20,705 bases of DNA from an uncultured Muribaculaceae bacterium (GTDB lineage: Bacteria > Bacteroidota > Bacteroidia > Bacteroidales > Muribaculaceae). Shown here piece after piece: positions 7,901 to 14,664 of the stretch. How positions within the stretch are numbered: the first letter of the stretch is position 1; each line of letters opens with the position of its first letter. Location of the stretch: contig CAKTOT010000031.1 of the NCBI GenBank assembly GCA_934590135.1, positions 1 to 20,705 on the forward strand, given 5' to 3'. The notes beneath the pieces are model-generated. The model made no database searches and was not told the origin of the DNA. It worked only from the letters and a program-made list of their open reading frames with translations. Made by a program: the position numbers and the translations under genes.

Positions 7901-9454
7901 GGTAAAGTCAAAATCCCATTCGGAGGCCTTGTCGAGGCCATGGCGCAACGCAATGCCGTCTACTGTCAGCGAGCCCGAACCGCCGGGGGTGTAGAAGTAT
8001 GTCGAGTAATAGTCATCGGGACGGGCCGTCACGCCGTTGACCGGTGCAAATATCGCGGTAATTATCTGACTGTCATATACGCCGACAATATTGTACTCGG
8101 GCGTGGTGGCCACGATGGCGCCGTTGCGTTCCCATCCTTTGAAAGTGTAGCCCGCGGCGGCTTCGGCCTTGACGGTGGCTGTCGAGCCGATGCGTATCTG
8201 CGTCAACCGGCTGACCGTCCCGCCCTCCTTGATGTTCCGGCGCACGGTGACGTCGCAATATCCGTCGTCAACGGCCTCGGTGACGAAGCGGCCCCAGTTG
8301 GCATCGCTGCGATAGCGGGTATAGGCGTTGCGCGGCACTTGCAGCACCACTTCCTTGGATATCTTGTCGGCAAGTGTGCCGGATGTAGTCGGCGGAACAG
8401 GCGCATAACTCACGATGGAAATCAGCTGACACGGGTTATTGAAAGCGTTCTTACCCACGTACTTGACGGTCGAAGGCAGTACGAAGTGATATGTCCCGTA
8501 ACGGCTGTAACCGTAAGGCCATTGGTAAACCTCGCCGCCATTATCACTGAATGCTTCGGCCTCGATACGCTCGATGCCTTCGGGTATCACGATATTGCGC
8601 AGATAGGTGCAGCACGCCAACATCCTCTTGGGCACGGTTTTGAGCGATGCCGGCAGTTCGACGGTCATCATATAGTCCATACGCTCGAAGGCACTTACGC
8701 CGACAGAGGTCAAAGTCCCGGGAAGCACCAAGGTATTGGAGTCATTGTTGTCACGACGTACCGTGATCGGATTGCAATAGAAAAAGGCCTTATAGCCGAT
8801 GCTTTGCAACCCGTAGTTAAACACGAATTTAATACGGTTTGAGTATTCAAAATTCTTGGATTCGTAGAATTTGTCTCCGGCAAAGGCATAGTCGCCGATA
8901 CGCCGCATCGTAGACGGGAGTCTCACTTCGCCGTAAATGCGGCAGTTGCGGGCAAAGTTGTCGGGAATTTCAGTCATACCCTCCGGAAGCGCCAACGAGT
9001 ATATGGTGCAGTCCCTGAACATTTCGCCGGGGAACACGGCCTGCATCGGCGAAAACGCCAAGCACGCATTGGGATGTGTCAGCGTTCCTCGGTGGAGCTT
9101 GGTCAATGATGACGGGAATTGAATGATAAACGGCTTGCTTGTATATCCGGGTTCAATCAATCCGGTCTGCCCTTCGCTGCCTATCTCGGTCACGGCGTAC
9201 TCGGCATCAGCGTTCAAGACTTTCTCGGGTATGACTATACGGATTGTATCCTGACCCGATGTCTGTCCGGGCAGCCCGATACTGTCCACGCGCACGGTCT
9301 TCCGTACCGCATCGGTCACTGTGTATCCGACACCGTCCGAGACAAAGCGCTCGGCCAATGCCGGAATGATGGCATAAATACATAATGCGACAACCATAAT
9401 CGCCTTCACGGGCAACGACTGTCGTCTGTCTTCACTTGATGCTGATCGTATCAT
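1994..9454 (-). CDS. Giant secreted LRR protein with type IX sorting domain
   Basis: About 2,486 aa from the ATG at 9454. I prefer this start to the frame's first ATG (9538) because it places a signal peptide (hydrophobic AIMVVALCIYAIIPALA) within the first 34 residues; a GGAG lies only 2 nt upstream, too close to be decisive. Domains seen: BspA-like LRR_5 repeats (about 107-397, e.g. LPSTMRRIGDYAF, IPEGIERIEAEAFS); an InlB/Listeria-Bacteroides-type beta repeat (about 400-472, GYTFKGW); a long unassigned beta-rich stretch; an amphipathic Gly/Ser-rich segment (about 1487-1682); a probable beta-propeller region (about 1707-2092, e.g. NAGTWSEPVLLS, ALYGAWYDGVKWS); one or two CARDB/Ig-like domains (about 2132-2400); and a Por/type IX C-terminal sorting domain (about 2417-2486, LTPGSTLRVYGINGVLYNL and GVYIF). 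It is probably exported by the type IX system and attached to the cell surface as an adhesin or binding protein. The ligand is unknown. No frameshift is seen. Confidence 0.85.
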   Translation of the reverse strand: MIRSASSEDRRQSLPVKAIMVVALCIYAIIPALAERFVSDGVGYTVTDAVRKTVRVDSIGLPGQTSGQDTIRIVIPEKVLNADAEYAVTEIGSEGQTGLIEPGYTSKPFIIQFPSSLTKLHRGTLTHPNACLAFSPMQAVFPGEMFRDCTIYSLALPEGMTEIPDNFARNCRIYGEVRLPSTMRRIGDYAFAGDKFYESKNFEYSNRIKFVFNYGLQSIGYKAFFYCNPITVRRDNNDSNTLVLPGTLTSVGVSAFERMDYMMTVELPASLKTVPKRMLACCTYLRNIVIPEGIERIEAEAFSDNGGEVYQWPYGYSRYGTYHFVLPSTVKYVGKNAFNNPCQLISIVSYAPVPPTTSGTLADKISKEVVLQVPRNAYTRYRSDANWGRFVTEAVDDGYCDVTVRRNIKEGGTVSRLTQIRIGSTATVKAEAAAGYTFKGWERNGAIVATTPEYNIVGVYDSQIITAIFAPVNGVTARPDDYYSTYFYTPGGSGSLTVDGIALRHGLDKASEWDFDFTEVKDGRYGIKAYFRHADAQTYPDTVASTFSGENYTYLVAEDGRDTYRPYLDPSIVFDVIRFPLTAIYDSSGELLPSCQYVMEIPIRHKTSGEKAVMTYTVDVYMPGAQDPVLERDFYDQESLYVYNNNYYLNVMAGSLDRTNGFDVELVVDEYNMVRKQWYKVRSYKYNYKAGECPVPDEDGSYAHEGGTLGIDLDTRYASAMFQSEGKTESRHNYRFTIRARNYNADGTPRPWVEQSVGRSGRDESLRSLNGSIVVYKLNNGENYQSWTIAKSTPLNGSTVDFDNGWAVSMYKDFYNAYAAKNWKKVNEYYGRGIYQDDLDELLYNSYLMEVNIKMFPERWGKCQVLVEKKDADSGTTSVARAGSRYDYDVAKEIRRTRGFTRLAFPSDGKTHRWALYWPDIDLLREYTFTDKNNETDNMYCINMEFSGAGLADIEDILMVYETKAGEVKRQTFGRDEWYSSNIYTDADGVKFTRKQSALILTEPEGIRRVIAVTDTVPEGAAHKVLIPGSLNVVRSVHSYSDSKSPIMVDVAKDGTPRERNLVRITGVTDLYVRLVDASTGKTITSGITYWAGDSDTKHNTPQMVNGMAKISVVSAIYGAVYSQYAFFADGYVPQILYGTPEIQGQTAYIGGYTAKYEGDDLVLTLPMRRRVGKRPFDVVAVRYRTPGVDGVDAEDPGWQDVVYNGPSTRIAYEGGYRPKGLNTMAITIVYYNDYTISESRKNPEKDKWKGDTGALSSITLKALTGKYDGTANEITFPLVTNYLSSIMAPRYDIVGLGLVDDKDLGYNGVGCNYYRYKRYPQCKYIFATYEGIPGSLVNNERESVVTIALKSRDRIDLCRFKNLTENAMYMANGLEYDTPIGEERVSEMSAKEDLGKEFQQTFADFDVELPTDNFLPFNIGVQKVGRDYVIRGAMSYNILPGGTMSDMLDKVGFANDMDGVFYELQRAVTRDDHERSIHENAFNNTGAFVGVRGWLDGRFVRTESGHFVPRPGGIGLKVEASGTVQSKLWTPFFCVGSALEGEVSTAVSLAYPEEHDLQWAVSSDDKFKMDLVQQTTVGLTTSFMVQAGVDLYIAKAVCGVIGSLGGSFDSEVRYKPYLRHAHEIYDDSSDPDKPEKKPEFYLYNGSRMSLSGSLEAYAEVKFLWWKNRQSYTIFSFDKKWYDPDDASNPLWQRDNGGNSSSTGLRLLNSDYRPLQLSADELKTASSIVTDVDTYASPRYLFNGKDMSFFRLNAADMQACTVETVKGGVLTAADGKPLMSADAASADSKGIIVMEASTAPADKTFDVNDAPKYVGVKASLYNAGTWSEPVLLSAANDANYTPRAAVNDAGQGLVIWKGGEYVPSYVNTDAGGSTGGTISGALYGAWYDGVKWSAEKAMTTMDNDHPIADYAVAMGRDGTAFALLSVMRTDEEVRRIGNELDNSFLATLVYKNGEPSYTMYTDCSGSRPQIVSCTAGIFAAATDIDQNGNADIRLYSVTEDGSLQDLGFLGLGQRSILDYRLIASDNAETPLAIVWKEVRKHITDHTSGAFQAKTRAYAALIRGAAEAAAETGMIYLSASRLIAEAPTGLDIAGFDGYINDAGGVTAAVTIFETATGGANIVENSVAFDNVVSIERAGIDTAVEKNKDFGYFVTVYNDGRDFIDYIDIKLGYEGVKRTVATELYPGNSIDLSDMVLYTADLEKGLVPYVTPHFTTNPLAARSYKAAAAKTARMMSRTPHRAPVNTPETPITLNVVDMVVSPLSVRVLGDDKDFEPGEIAECEDAGVIPELDKTEEDGFTNVLFAVSNNSPIALGGGYNTNVALYLDPNGTAPYKYAHEVNLTAADFDRNNGMAVARFDIGAVPEDVMVYAVAVTTDAMGNVVPDQNYRDNAVEVFLYKNDITTIPDGVDDITKDEDVADAGFILANDDNDVVVSNLTPGSTLRVYGINGVLYNLFRVPEDCTEHRVTLPAKGVYIFTDTAKTLKFRH

Positions 9455-9689
9455 ATCTCCGGTGTTATGTTTATTCGTATATTTTTGTTGGTATCGGTCG
9501 TAATTCGATTTCGACCGACAATCGCATATAGGCACCATCGCCCTATTCAGACATTATATGGCCTACAATTCAGGGTAAAGGTAGACAGTATTTTCGACAT
9601 CCACGTATTCGCAAAAGGTATGTTTTTTGTCTATCAAAAAATATACCTCAAAGCATCATCTCAGCGGAAAAATCGCACGTCAGCGGAAA
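9455..9689. other. Upstream region of the giant gene, no gene seen
   Basis: This AT-rich gap lies between the giant gene's start and the enolase terminator. On the minus strand TACCTTTA (9576-9583) is one base away from a -7 box, but no TTTG sits at the right distance upstream, so the promoter cannot be placed with confidence. I find no open frame with family resemblance. Confidence 0.4.
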
Positions 9690-9741
9690 AAAATAAGACG
9701 CCCCCTCTTGCCGTATACTGTGGCCGAGGGGGCGTCTTTTT
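9690..9741 (-). terminator. Strong hairpin terminator for enolase
   Basis: A perfect 12-bp stem pairs AAGACGCCCCCT (9695-9706) with AGGGGGCGTCTT (9727-9738). On the minus strand it is followed by an almost unbroken T run (a plus-strand AAAAAAATAA tract), as expected for termination of the enolase transcript. A shorter T run on the plus strand would make it work in both directions. Confidence 0.9.
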
Positions 9742-9779
9742 ATAAGTCTATGCCCGCCGTTGCGGGTAGTTTTGCGCTA

Positions 9780-11075
9780 TTATGCCTGGGGCATCTTGGT
9801 CTTTTTGCCGTATCCGTAGGCAGCGTCGTCACCGAGTTCCTCCTGGATGCGGAGCAGCTGGTTGTACTTGGCCATACGGTCGGAGCGGCTGGCCGAGCCG
9901 GTCTTGATCTGTCCGGCGTTGGTAGCCACGGCGATGTCGGCGATGGTAGCATCTTCGGTTTCGCCCGAGCGGTGCGAAATCACTGCGGTGTAGCCGTTGC
10001 GCTGTGCCAGTTCGACGGCGCGCAGCGTTTCGGTGAGCGAACCGATTTGGTTAACCTTAACGAGGATGGAGTTGGCGCAACCCAGTTCGATGCCTTTCTT
10101 GAGGTACTTGACGTTGGTTACAAAGAGGTCGTCGCCTACAAGCTGGCAACGGTCGCCGATGAGGTCGGTGAGGACCTTCCAGCCTTCCCAGTCGTTTTCG
10201 GCCATACCGTCTTCGATAGAATCGATGGGGTATTTTTCGATAAGAGATTTCAGGAACTGAGCCTGCTCGGCGCTGGAGAGCTTGGGAGCATCTGCACCCT
10301 GCTTCCAAGTGTAGTCATATACTCCGTCCTTGTAGAACTCGGAGGATGCGCAGTCAAGGCCGATGGTGACGTCCTTTCCGGGTACGTATCCGGCCAATTC
10401 GATGGCCTTGATGATGACGTTGAGGGCATCTTCGGTGCCGTCAAGTGTGGGGGCGAAACCGCCTTCGTCACCTACTGCGGTGCTCAGGCCACGCTCTTTG
10501 AGGACTTTCTTGAGGTTGTGGAACACTTCGGTACCCATGCGGATGCCTTCGCGGAAGCAGCATGCGCCGATAGGACGGATCATGAATTCCTGGAAGCAGA
10601 TGGGGGCATCGGAGTGTGCGCCGCCGTTGATGATGTTCATCATAGGCACGGGCAGTGCATAGGTGTTGCAGCCGCCGATGTACTTGTACAAGGGCAGGTC
10701 AAGGTAGTCGGCTGCGGCCTTGGCTACGGCGAGGCTGACGCCGAGGATGGCGTTGGCTCCGAGGTTGCTCTTGGTTTCGGTTCCGTCGAGCGCAATCATA
10801 GTTTCGTCAATCTTGACCTGGTCAAGAGCGGACATACCTACGAGAGCTTCGGCGATAGGGCCATTGACATTGGCCACGGCTTTGAGGACGCCTTTGCCCA
10901 TATATCGATTTTTGTCGCCGTCGCGCAGCTCGAGAGCTTCGTTGACGCCGGTGGAGGCACCCGAGGGTACGGAGGCGCGTCCGCGCGCGCCGGATTCGAG
11001 GATTACATCAACCTCGACGGTGGGATTGCCACGGCTGTCGAGTACTTCACGACCGATGATTTTTTCGATTTTCAT
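9780..11075 (-). CDS. eno: Enolase (phosphopyruvate hydratase)
   Basis: A full-length 431-aa enolase, the cytoplasmic glycolytic enzyme that interconverts 2-phosphoglycerate and phosphoenolpyruvate. The N-terminal REVLDSRGNPTVEVDV block and the SVPSGASTG loop are intact. Expected active-site residues are visible: His154 (INGGAHSDAP), Glu163 (FQEFMIRP), Glu204 (GDEGGFAP), the magnesium ligands Asp241 (GLDCASSEF), Glu288 (SIEDGM) and Asp315 (VGDDLFVTN), Lys340 (LVKVNQIG), His368 (SHRSGETED) and Lys391 (QIKTGSASRSDR). The usual GAPSRSDR or GSLSRSDR reads GSASRSDR, a conservative variation. The gene appears monocistronic, with a good promoter box upstream and a strong terminator downstream. The start is fixed by family alignment at MKIEKIIGRE. 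Confidence 0.98.
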   Translation of the reverse strand: MKIEKIIGREVLDSRGNPTVEVDVILESGARGRASVPSGASTGVNEALELRDGDKNRYMGKGVLKAVANVNGPIAEALVGMSALDQVKIDETMIALDGTETKSNLGANAILGVSLAVAKAAADYLDLPLYKYIGGCNTYALPVPMMNIINGGAHSDAPICFQEFMIRPIGACCFREGIRMGTEVFHNLKKVLKERGLSTAVGDEGGFAPTLDGTEDALNVIIKAIELAGYVPGKDVTIGLDCASSEFYKDGVYDYTWKQGADAPKLSSAEQAQFLKSLIEKYPIDSIEDGMAENDWEGWKVLTDLIGDRCQLVGDDLFVTNVKYLKKGIELGCANSILVKVNQIGSLTETLRAVELAQRNGYTAVISHRSGETEDATIADIAVATNAGQIKTGSASRSDRMAKYNQLLRIQEELGDDAAYGYGKKTKMPQA

Positions 11076-11132
11076 AATGCGTTGATTATTAATGGTGATT
11101 ATAATATTCGCGTATGTGTGCTTTTAGCAGTG

Positions 11133-11140
11133 CAAAGGTA
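11133..11140 (-). promoter_or_regulatory. -7 promoter box for enolase
   Basis: TACCTTTG on the minus strand, followed by GC, matches the Bacteroidetes -7 consensus and lies about 58 nt upstream of the enolase ATG. The expected -33 TTTG is not obvious at 19-21 nt spacing. Confidence 0.6.
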
Positions 11141-11300
11141 CGAATATTTTTTGGGAGAACGGTCATAAAGATATCGGCAAGGACGGCGTATGTTTTAAAG
11201 GTTGTTAAAATCGCCGCTCGTCATACACGAAATACATATCTTGCGGTCTAATAAGTGAAAGCGCCCACGAGCGCCGCACCAATGCAAGAATGCACTGACG

Positions 11301-11822
11301 ATGAAAATACTACGCCGCACGCCCCAGACACCTTCGTTCGACGAAATCCTCGCCGAATACTACGAGCCCCTATACAGGCACGTACGCCGCATGGTGGTGT
11401 CGCACGATGACGCCAAAGACGTGATGCAGGAAGCGATGCTGCGGATATTTCAAGGTCTCGACAGCCTCAAAGATTCCTCGGCCGTACGCACTTGGGTATG
11501 GCGCATAGCCACCAATGAGGCCCTGCGACATCTCAGCCACAGACGGACTTCCGAAGTGGAATTGTCCGACATCCCGGCAGACACGCTCGAGGACGAGCCG
11601 TACATCGACCGCTCGGACGGCATTGCACTCGCGCTGGCCAAAGCCATGAAGGCGCTCACCGTGCGTCAGCGCCAAGTCTTCGACCTGCGCCACTACGACG
11701 AAATGTCCTTTGCAGACATCAGCGCCGTCACCGGGATGGCCGAGGACACCGCCCGAGCCACCTTTCATCAGGCACGCGCCAAGCTCAAAGACATCCTCCA
11801 AGGCATGGGCATACACTCTTAA
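11301..11822 (+). CDS. ECF-type RNA polymerase sigma factor
   Basis: A 173-aa sigma-70 family protein of extracytoplasmic-function size. Region 2 spans about residues 13-82, with DDAKDVMQEAMLRIF for core binding and -10 melting and TWVWRIATNEALRHLSHRR near its end. Region 4 spans about 112-166, with LTVRQRQVFDLRHYDEMSF and a helix-turn-helix through ADISAVTGMAEDTARATFHQARAKL, split here by residue 148. There is no region 3 or 1.1. It probably directs RNA polymerase to a small regulon, perhaps including its own operon. It is the first gene of a three-gene run: 38 nt separate it from a small membrane protein and then a periplasmic LTxxQ protein, so its activity is likely governed by an envelope signal. 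No convincing promoter is seen before it; TATCTTGC near 11237 is a degenerate candidate. Confidence 0.93.
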   Translation: MKILRRTPQTPSFDEILAEYYEPLYRHVRRMVVSHDDAKDVMQEAMLRIFQGLDSLKDSSAVRTWVWRIATNEALRHLSHRRTSEVELSDIPADTLEDEPYIDRSDGIALALAKAMKALTVRQRQVFDLRHYDEMSFADISAVTGMAEDTARATFHQARAKLKDILQGMGIHS

Positions 11823-11860
11823 GAAGGCATACTTCTCTCATCTGATAATATATAAGACTA

Positions 11861-12214
11861 ATGACAGACATCAGACACAACAACGACACCGCAGACTTCA
11901 CCCGCCGCGATATATACACCACTCCCGACGGATTTTTCGAAGCCGAGAAACAGCGATTGAGCGCACTGGCACGCGGTCCGTGGCAGGCACGCCGCCGGCG
12001 CAGCCATCGCCTCTTCTGGGGCACAGCCACCATCACCGCTGCCGCTGCCGCCATCGCCTGTCTTGTAGTGATACGCCCGGCACAGACGCCGCAGCCCCCA
12101 ACTATCGCACAGGCAAACACGACGTCCACGGCCCAAGCCCCGACCGACAGCCGCTTGTACCTCGATATGCCGCAAGAAATGATTGACAACGACCTGTTCA
12201 TGAACACATATTGA
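11861..12214 (+). CDS. Small single-pass membrane protein, probable anti-sigma factor
   Basis: A 117-aa protein with no sequence family I recognise with certainty. It has a soluble N-terminal part (about 1-50) containing TTPDGFFEAEKQRL, which resembles the start of short Bacteroidales anti-sigma-like proteins. A very basic RRRRSHR stretch then precedes one transmembrane helix (about 52-71). By the positive-inside rule the N-terminus is cytoplasmic. A Pro/Thr/Gln-rich linker and a short acidic end (EMIDNDLFMNTY) lie outside. It sits 38 nt downstream of an ECF sigma gene and upstream of a periplasmic protein, the position expected of a membrane anti-sigma factor that holds the sigma factor until signalled. 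Function is inferred from context and topology only. Confidence 0.7.
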   Translation: MTDIRHNNDTADFTRRDIYTTPDGFFEAEKQRLSALARGPWQARRRRSHRLFWGTATITAAAAAIACLVVIRPAQTPQPPTIAQANTTSTAQAPTDSRLYLDMPQEMIDNDLFMNTY

Positions 12215-12294
12215 GTCTCAATTACAGAGACTCATCGGAGCTCCACCCACCCCCCCAAAAAAACATTTTACAACCATCTAACACACAACCGCAC

Positions 12295-12783
12295 ATGACA
12301 CGACACCTTCACTGGATAATAGCCGTAATGATTTTGGCCTTGGCACTACCCGCCCAAGCCAAGCGGCAACGACAGCATACACCGAAGCGCCCCGACATCC
12401 CGGCCATAGCCGCCCGACTGGCCAAAGCAGCCGTGATGAACGACGAGCAGACCCAAAAATTCACCGCTCTGTTCATCGAATGCAACACCGAGATGGAGAA
12501 AATCCACGAGCGCTACCGCCTCGAAGACGGCAAAAAGCTGTCATCCAAGCAGATTGAGCAAAACACCGACAACCGCTTCGCCATGGCTCGCGCCATACTC
12601 GATTTACGCGAAAAGTACTACAACCAATACAAGCGTTTTCTCACCCCCGAGCAGATAGACCGCGTCTATCGCGCCGAAAAACGCCTGATGGGACCGCCTC
12701 CCGGCGGCCACAAAAAGCCCGGCAAAGGCAAAGGCAATCGGCAGCGCCGTCAAGGGCCGCCGCCACCTCCGCCGATACCCTAA
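12295..12783 (+). CDS. Periplasmic Spy/CpxP/CnrX-like LTxxQ protein
   Basis: A 162-aa exported protein. The ATG at 12295 is chosen because it begins a good signal peptide (about 1-22, hydrophobic IIAVMILALALPAQA); the frame is open upstream to a TTG at 12211 but without coding character. The mature part is helical and charged, with an LTPEQ motif (116-120) and a related MNDEQ (48-52), as in the LTxxQ repeats of Spy, CpxP and ZraP/CnrX-type proteins. These form helical hairpins in the periplasm and act as chaperones or stress and metal sensors. The C-terminus (about 132-162) is rich in Pro, Gly, Lys and Arg and ends in a proline run. It is third in the cassette with the sigma factor and the membrane protein, 80 nt after the latter, which suggests it senses the envelope signal or is a product of the response. 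Confidence 0.75.
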   Translation: MTRHLHWIIAVMILALALPAQAKRQRQHTPKRPDIPAIAARLAKAAVMNDEQTQKFTALFIECNTEMEKIHERYRLEDGKKLSSKQIEQNTDNRFAMARAILDLREKYYNQYKRFLTPEQIDRVYRAEKRLMGPPPGGHKKPGKGKGNRQRRQGPPPPPPIP

Positions 12784-12882
12784 ACCCGGGAGACGGACAT
12801 CCGTCACCACACATTTTCGAACACAATCAGGAACACAATACAACACTAAGCCACGACAACACACACATAACAAATTTCAAAT

Positions 12883-12898
12883 ACCTTCTTCGGAAGGT
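12883..12898 (+). other. UUCG-tetraloop hairpin in the 3' region
   Basis: ACCTTC and GAAGGT form a perfect 6-bp stem around a TTCG loop, closed by C-G, the exceptionally stable cUUCGg form. No T run follows, so it is more likely an RNA 3'-end stabiliser than the main terminator. Confidence 0.45.
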
Positions 12899-12949
12899 TT
12901 GGTAAAAGGGTTAATAACAACATTCGACACAAAGTAACTGAAAAAAGAG

Positions 12950-12990
12950 AATCGGAGCCGACCGCGAGGTTAGCTCCGATTTATTTATTC
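12950..12990. terminator. Bidirectional terminator between convergent operons
   Basis: AATCGGAGC (12950-12958) pairs with GCTCCGATT (12973-12981) around a 14-nt loop. A T-rich tract follows on the plus strand (TTATTTATT), and an A-rich tract precedes it (AAAAAAGAGA), giving a T tract on the minus strand. It can end both the rightward sigma-factor operon and the leftward restriction operon. Confidence 0.8.
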
Positions 12991-13068
12991 TACTACGACC
13001 TCTCTACAACCCTATGCGCAGATTCGAGAGGCCGAACACGACAAGGGCCGAGGCCTAACACACCTGAA

Positions 13069-14658
13069 TTATATCAGATGTGTCACGCAGATTTTCTTAT
13101 ACTTGCTGCCCATTCCGAGCTCAAAAGCCGTTTGGTCTTTGATAATCAACTCGCCTTTCTGCAACCCGGCGATGGCGGTGCGAATACCATCCAATTCCTT
13201 GCCGCTGACTCCGAACAAGTCTTTTATCACCTGATTATCAATTGTCTGCTGTCTCATTATGAGCGGATACTGCGCATTGGCGTAAAAATCAAAATACTTG
13301 CTCTTGAAGCTCGCCATATTCTGCGTGGCCAGAATGATTGACAGACCCTTATTGCGGCCTACGGCAATAAGCTGACGAAGCGGACGATTGTCAAATCCAA
13401 GCATATAGTGTGCCTCGTCTATAATAGTGAAATGTCTAATTTGAACATATTCGTCATTGACCTCCTGCTTTTCAAGCATTGAGTATATATCGTTAAGCTT
13501 TGATACAAGAAAATAGACAATGGCCTTGGCAATAGGCCCATCCTTGGGGTATCCGTCCATTTTTACGATGAAACACTCTTCAATAAGATTTGCTTTATCC
13601 TCAGTATCAAAAATCTTTGCCTTGCAAAGCTGATTGAGTACTGACGAAATTGTATCACCCTTTTCGGGGTCCTTCATGCGTCCGAGATATTTTTCGAGAA
13701 TGAGATCAAAGTTGACGGGACGGCCTTCGGTCGATTTGTAGGCATCTACAATTGCATCGCTCAAGCGGTTACTCATATTTGCACTTGCCGAGACTTGGTC
13801 TAAAGCTCTCAGCGCCGAAGCCATCTCGGTTGCATACAAGTTGATTTCATTGATAGAACGACCCGAAAAATCGCGGAACGGGGTGAACGGCAGCGGCCGC
13901 TCGATAGGGTCAAGTATGGCCGAGCGGTCCACATCGAAAAGCGTCAACCAATGATTGTTGGCCGGATCGCTGAACTCGCCCTTGTAATCGAACAATAGGA
14001 AATTGACCGGATAGCGGGACTCTGAGGAAAGCGAGCGTATTTGCTGCATAAGCACGGCCAGCAAGTTGGTCTTGCCCGAACCCGTTGTCCCGGCAACAAG
14101 TATCTGCGAATTTGTGATGGAGCGGCTATTAATATCGAGCGTTGCCTCCATTTCTTCATCTCCGTAATTGCCGATAAGCAGTTGGAGCGCCGGGATGTCG
14201 TGTGATGCAGCCGCCCGATTCGACACTGCAAAAAGATAGCTGTTGAGGTTGGACTCGTCAAGTAGATAATCTCTCCCGCGTAGGATCTCGGCGGCGATAA
14301 TGCGCGAAAGCGTAGTATTATCCGTCAAATCCGCCTCGACATCTGCATATCTAATCTTCAATAACGCCGAATACAATGGAGCAAGATTATGAAGTGTAAA
14401 AAAAGTCGGAACGATACGCGTCGAAGTTTTTGAGAGTTGTATACCCTTGAAATCTTCAATGCTGCGTTTGCCGGAAAGCCCCAATCCGACAAGGAAGCAA
14501 ATACGCATCACCTTATTTAACGGTAATGTATAGCGTTTTTCCGAGCCGACAATTTGCGAGAGGTTAACCTTTGATTCGATACATTCTTTGACAGAGGCGA
14601 GTTCGTCATACATTCCCTCCATCTGGCGGGTATTGGCAAAACTTAATACTTTACTCAT
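13069..14658 (-). CDS. HerA/FtsK-type ATPase with DndE-like N-terminal region
   Basis: A 529-aa predicted DNA translocase or pump of the HerA (DUF87) type. Walker A is GTTGSGKT (190-197) and Walker B is FTIIDEAH (410-417). A GRNKGLS segment (434-440) and ATQNMASF (444-451) correspond to the arginine-finger and sensor regions typical of HerA. Residues about 30-135 show a DndE-like pattern by eye: PLNKVMRICFLVGLGLSGK, then a THR/LEU-rich turn, APLYSALLKI and finally EILRGRDYLL, like DndE's conserved tPnilcRla, llk and HlnRGi..L. This is inference and needs profile confirmation. The gene is last in the operon, 6 nt after the SMC-like gene. By analogy with DndH and other HerA defence proteins it may form a hexamer that moves along DNA and powers restriction. 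The ATG at 14658 directly follows the upstream stop. Confidence 0.85.
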   Translation of the reverse strand: MSKVLSFANTRQMEGMYDELASVKECIESKVNLSQIVGSEKRYTLPLNKVMRICFLVGLGLSGKRSIEDFKGIQLSKTSTRIVPTFFTLHNLAPLYSALLKIRYADVEADLTDNTTLSRIIAAEILRGRDYLLDESNLNSYLFAVSNRAAASHDIPALQLLIGNYGDEEMEATLDINSRSITNSQILVAGTTGSGKTNLLAVLMQQIRSLSSESRYPVNFLLFDYKGEFSDPANNHWLTLFDVDRSAILDPIERPLPFTPFRDFSGRSINEINLYATEMASALRALDQVSASANMSNRLSDAIVDAYKSTEGRPVNFDLILEKYLGRMKDPEKGDTISSVLNQLCKAKIFDTEDKANLIEECFIVKMDGYPKDGPIAKAIVYFLVSKLNDIYSMLEKQEVNDEYVQIRHFTIIDEAHYMLGFDNRPLRQLIAVGRNKGLSIILATQNMASFKSKYFDFYANAQYPLIMRQQTIDNQVIKDLFGVSGKELDGIRTAIAGLQKGELIIKDQTAFELGMGSKYKKICVTHLI

Positions 14659-14664
14659 AGCGGA

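Noticed and set aside
7856..8842. Plus-strand open frame of 328 codons within the giant gene
   Set aside because: It is antisense to the leucine-rich repeat part of the giant gene and has no family resemblance.
9627..11168. Plus-strand open frame of 513 codons opposite enolase
   Set aside because: It runs across the enolase terminator and promoter and is antisense to an unmistakable enolase. It is a shadow frame.
12211..12294. Earlier TTG start for the LTxxQ protein
   Set aside because: The extra 28 residues would bury the signal peptide and include a C-rich low-complexity stretch. The ATG at 12295 gives a normal signal peptide.
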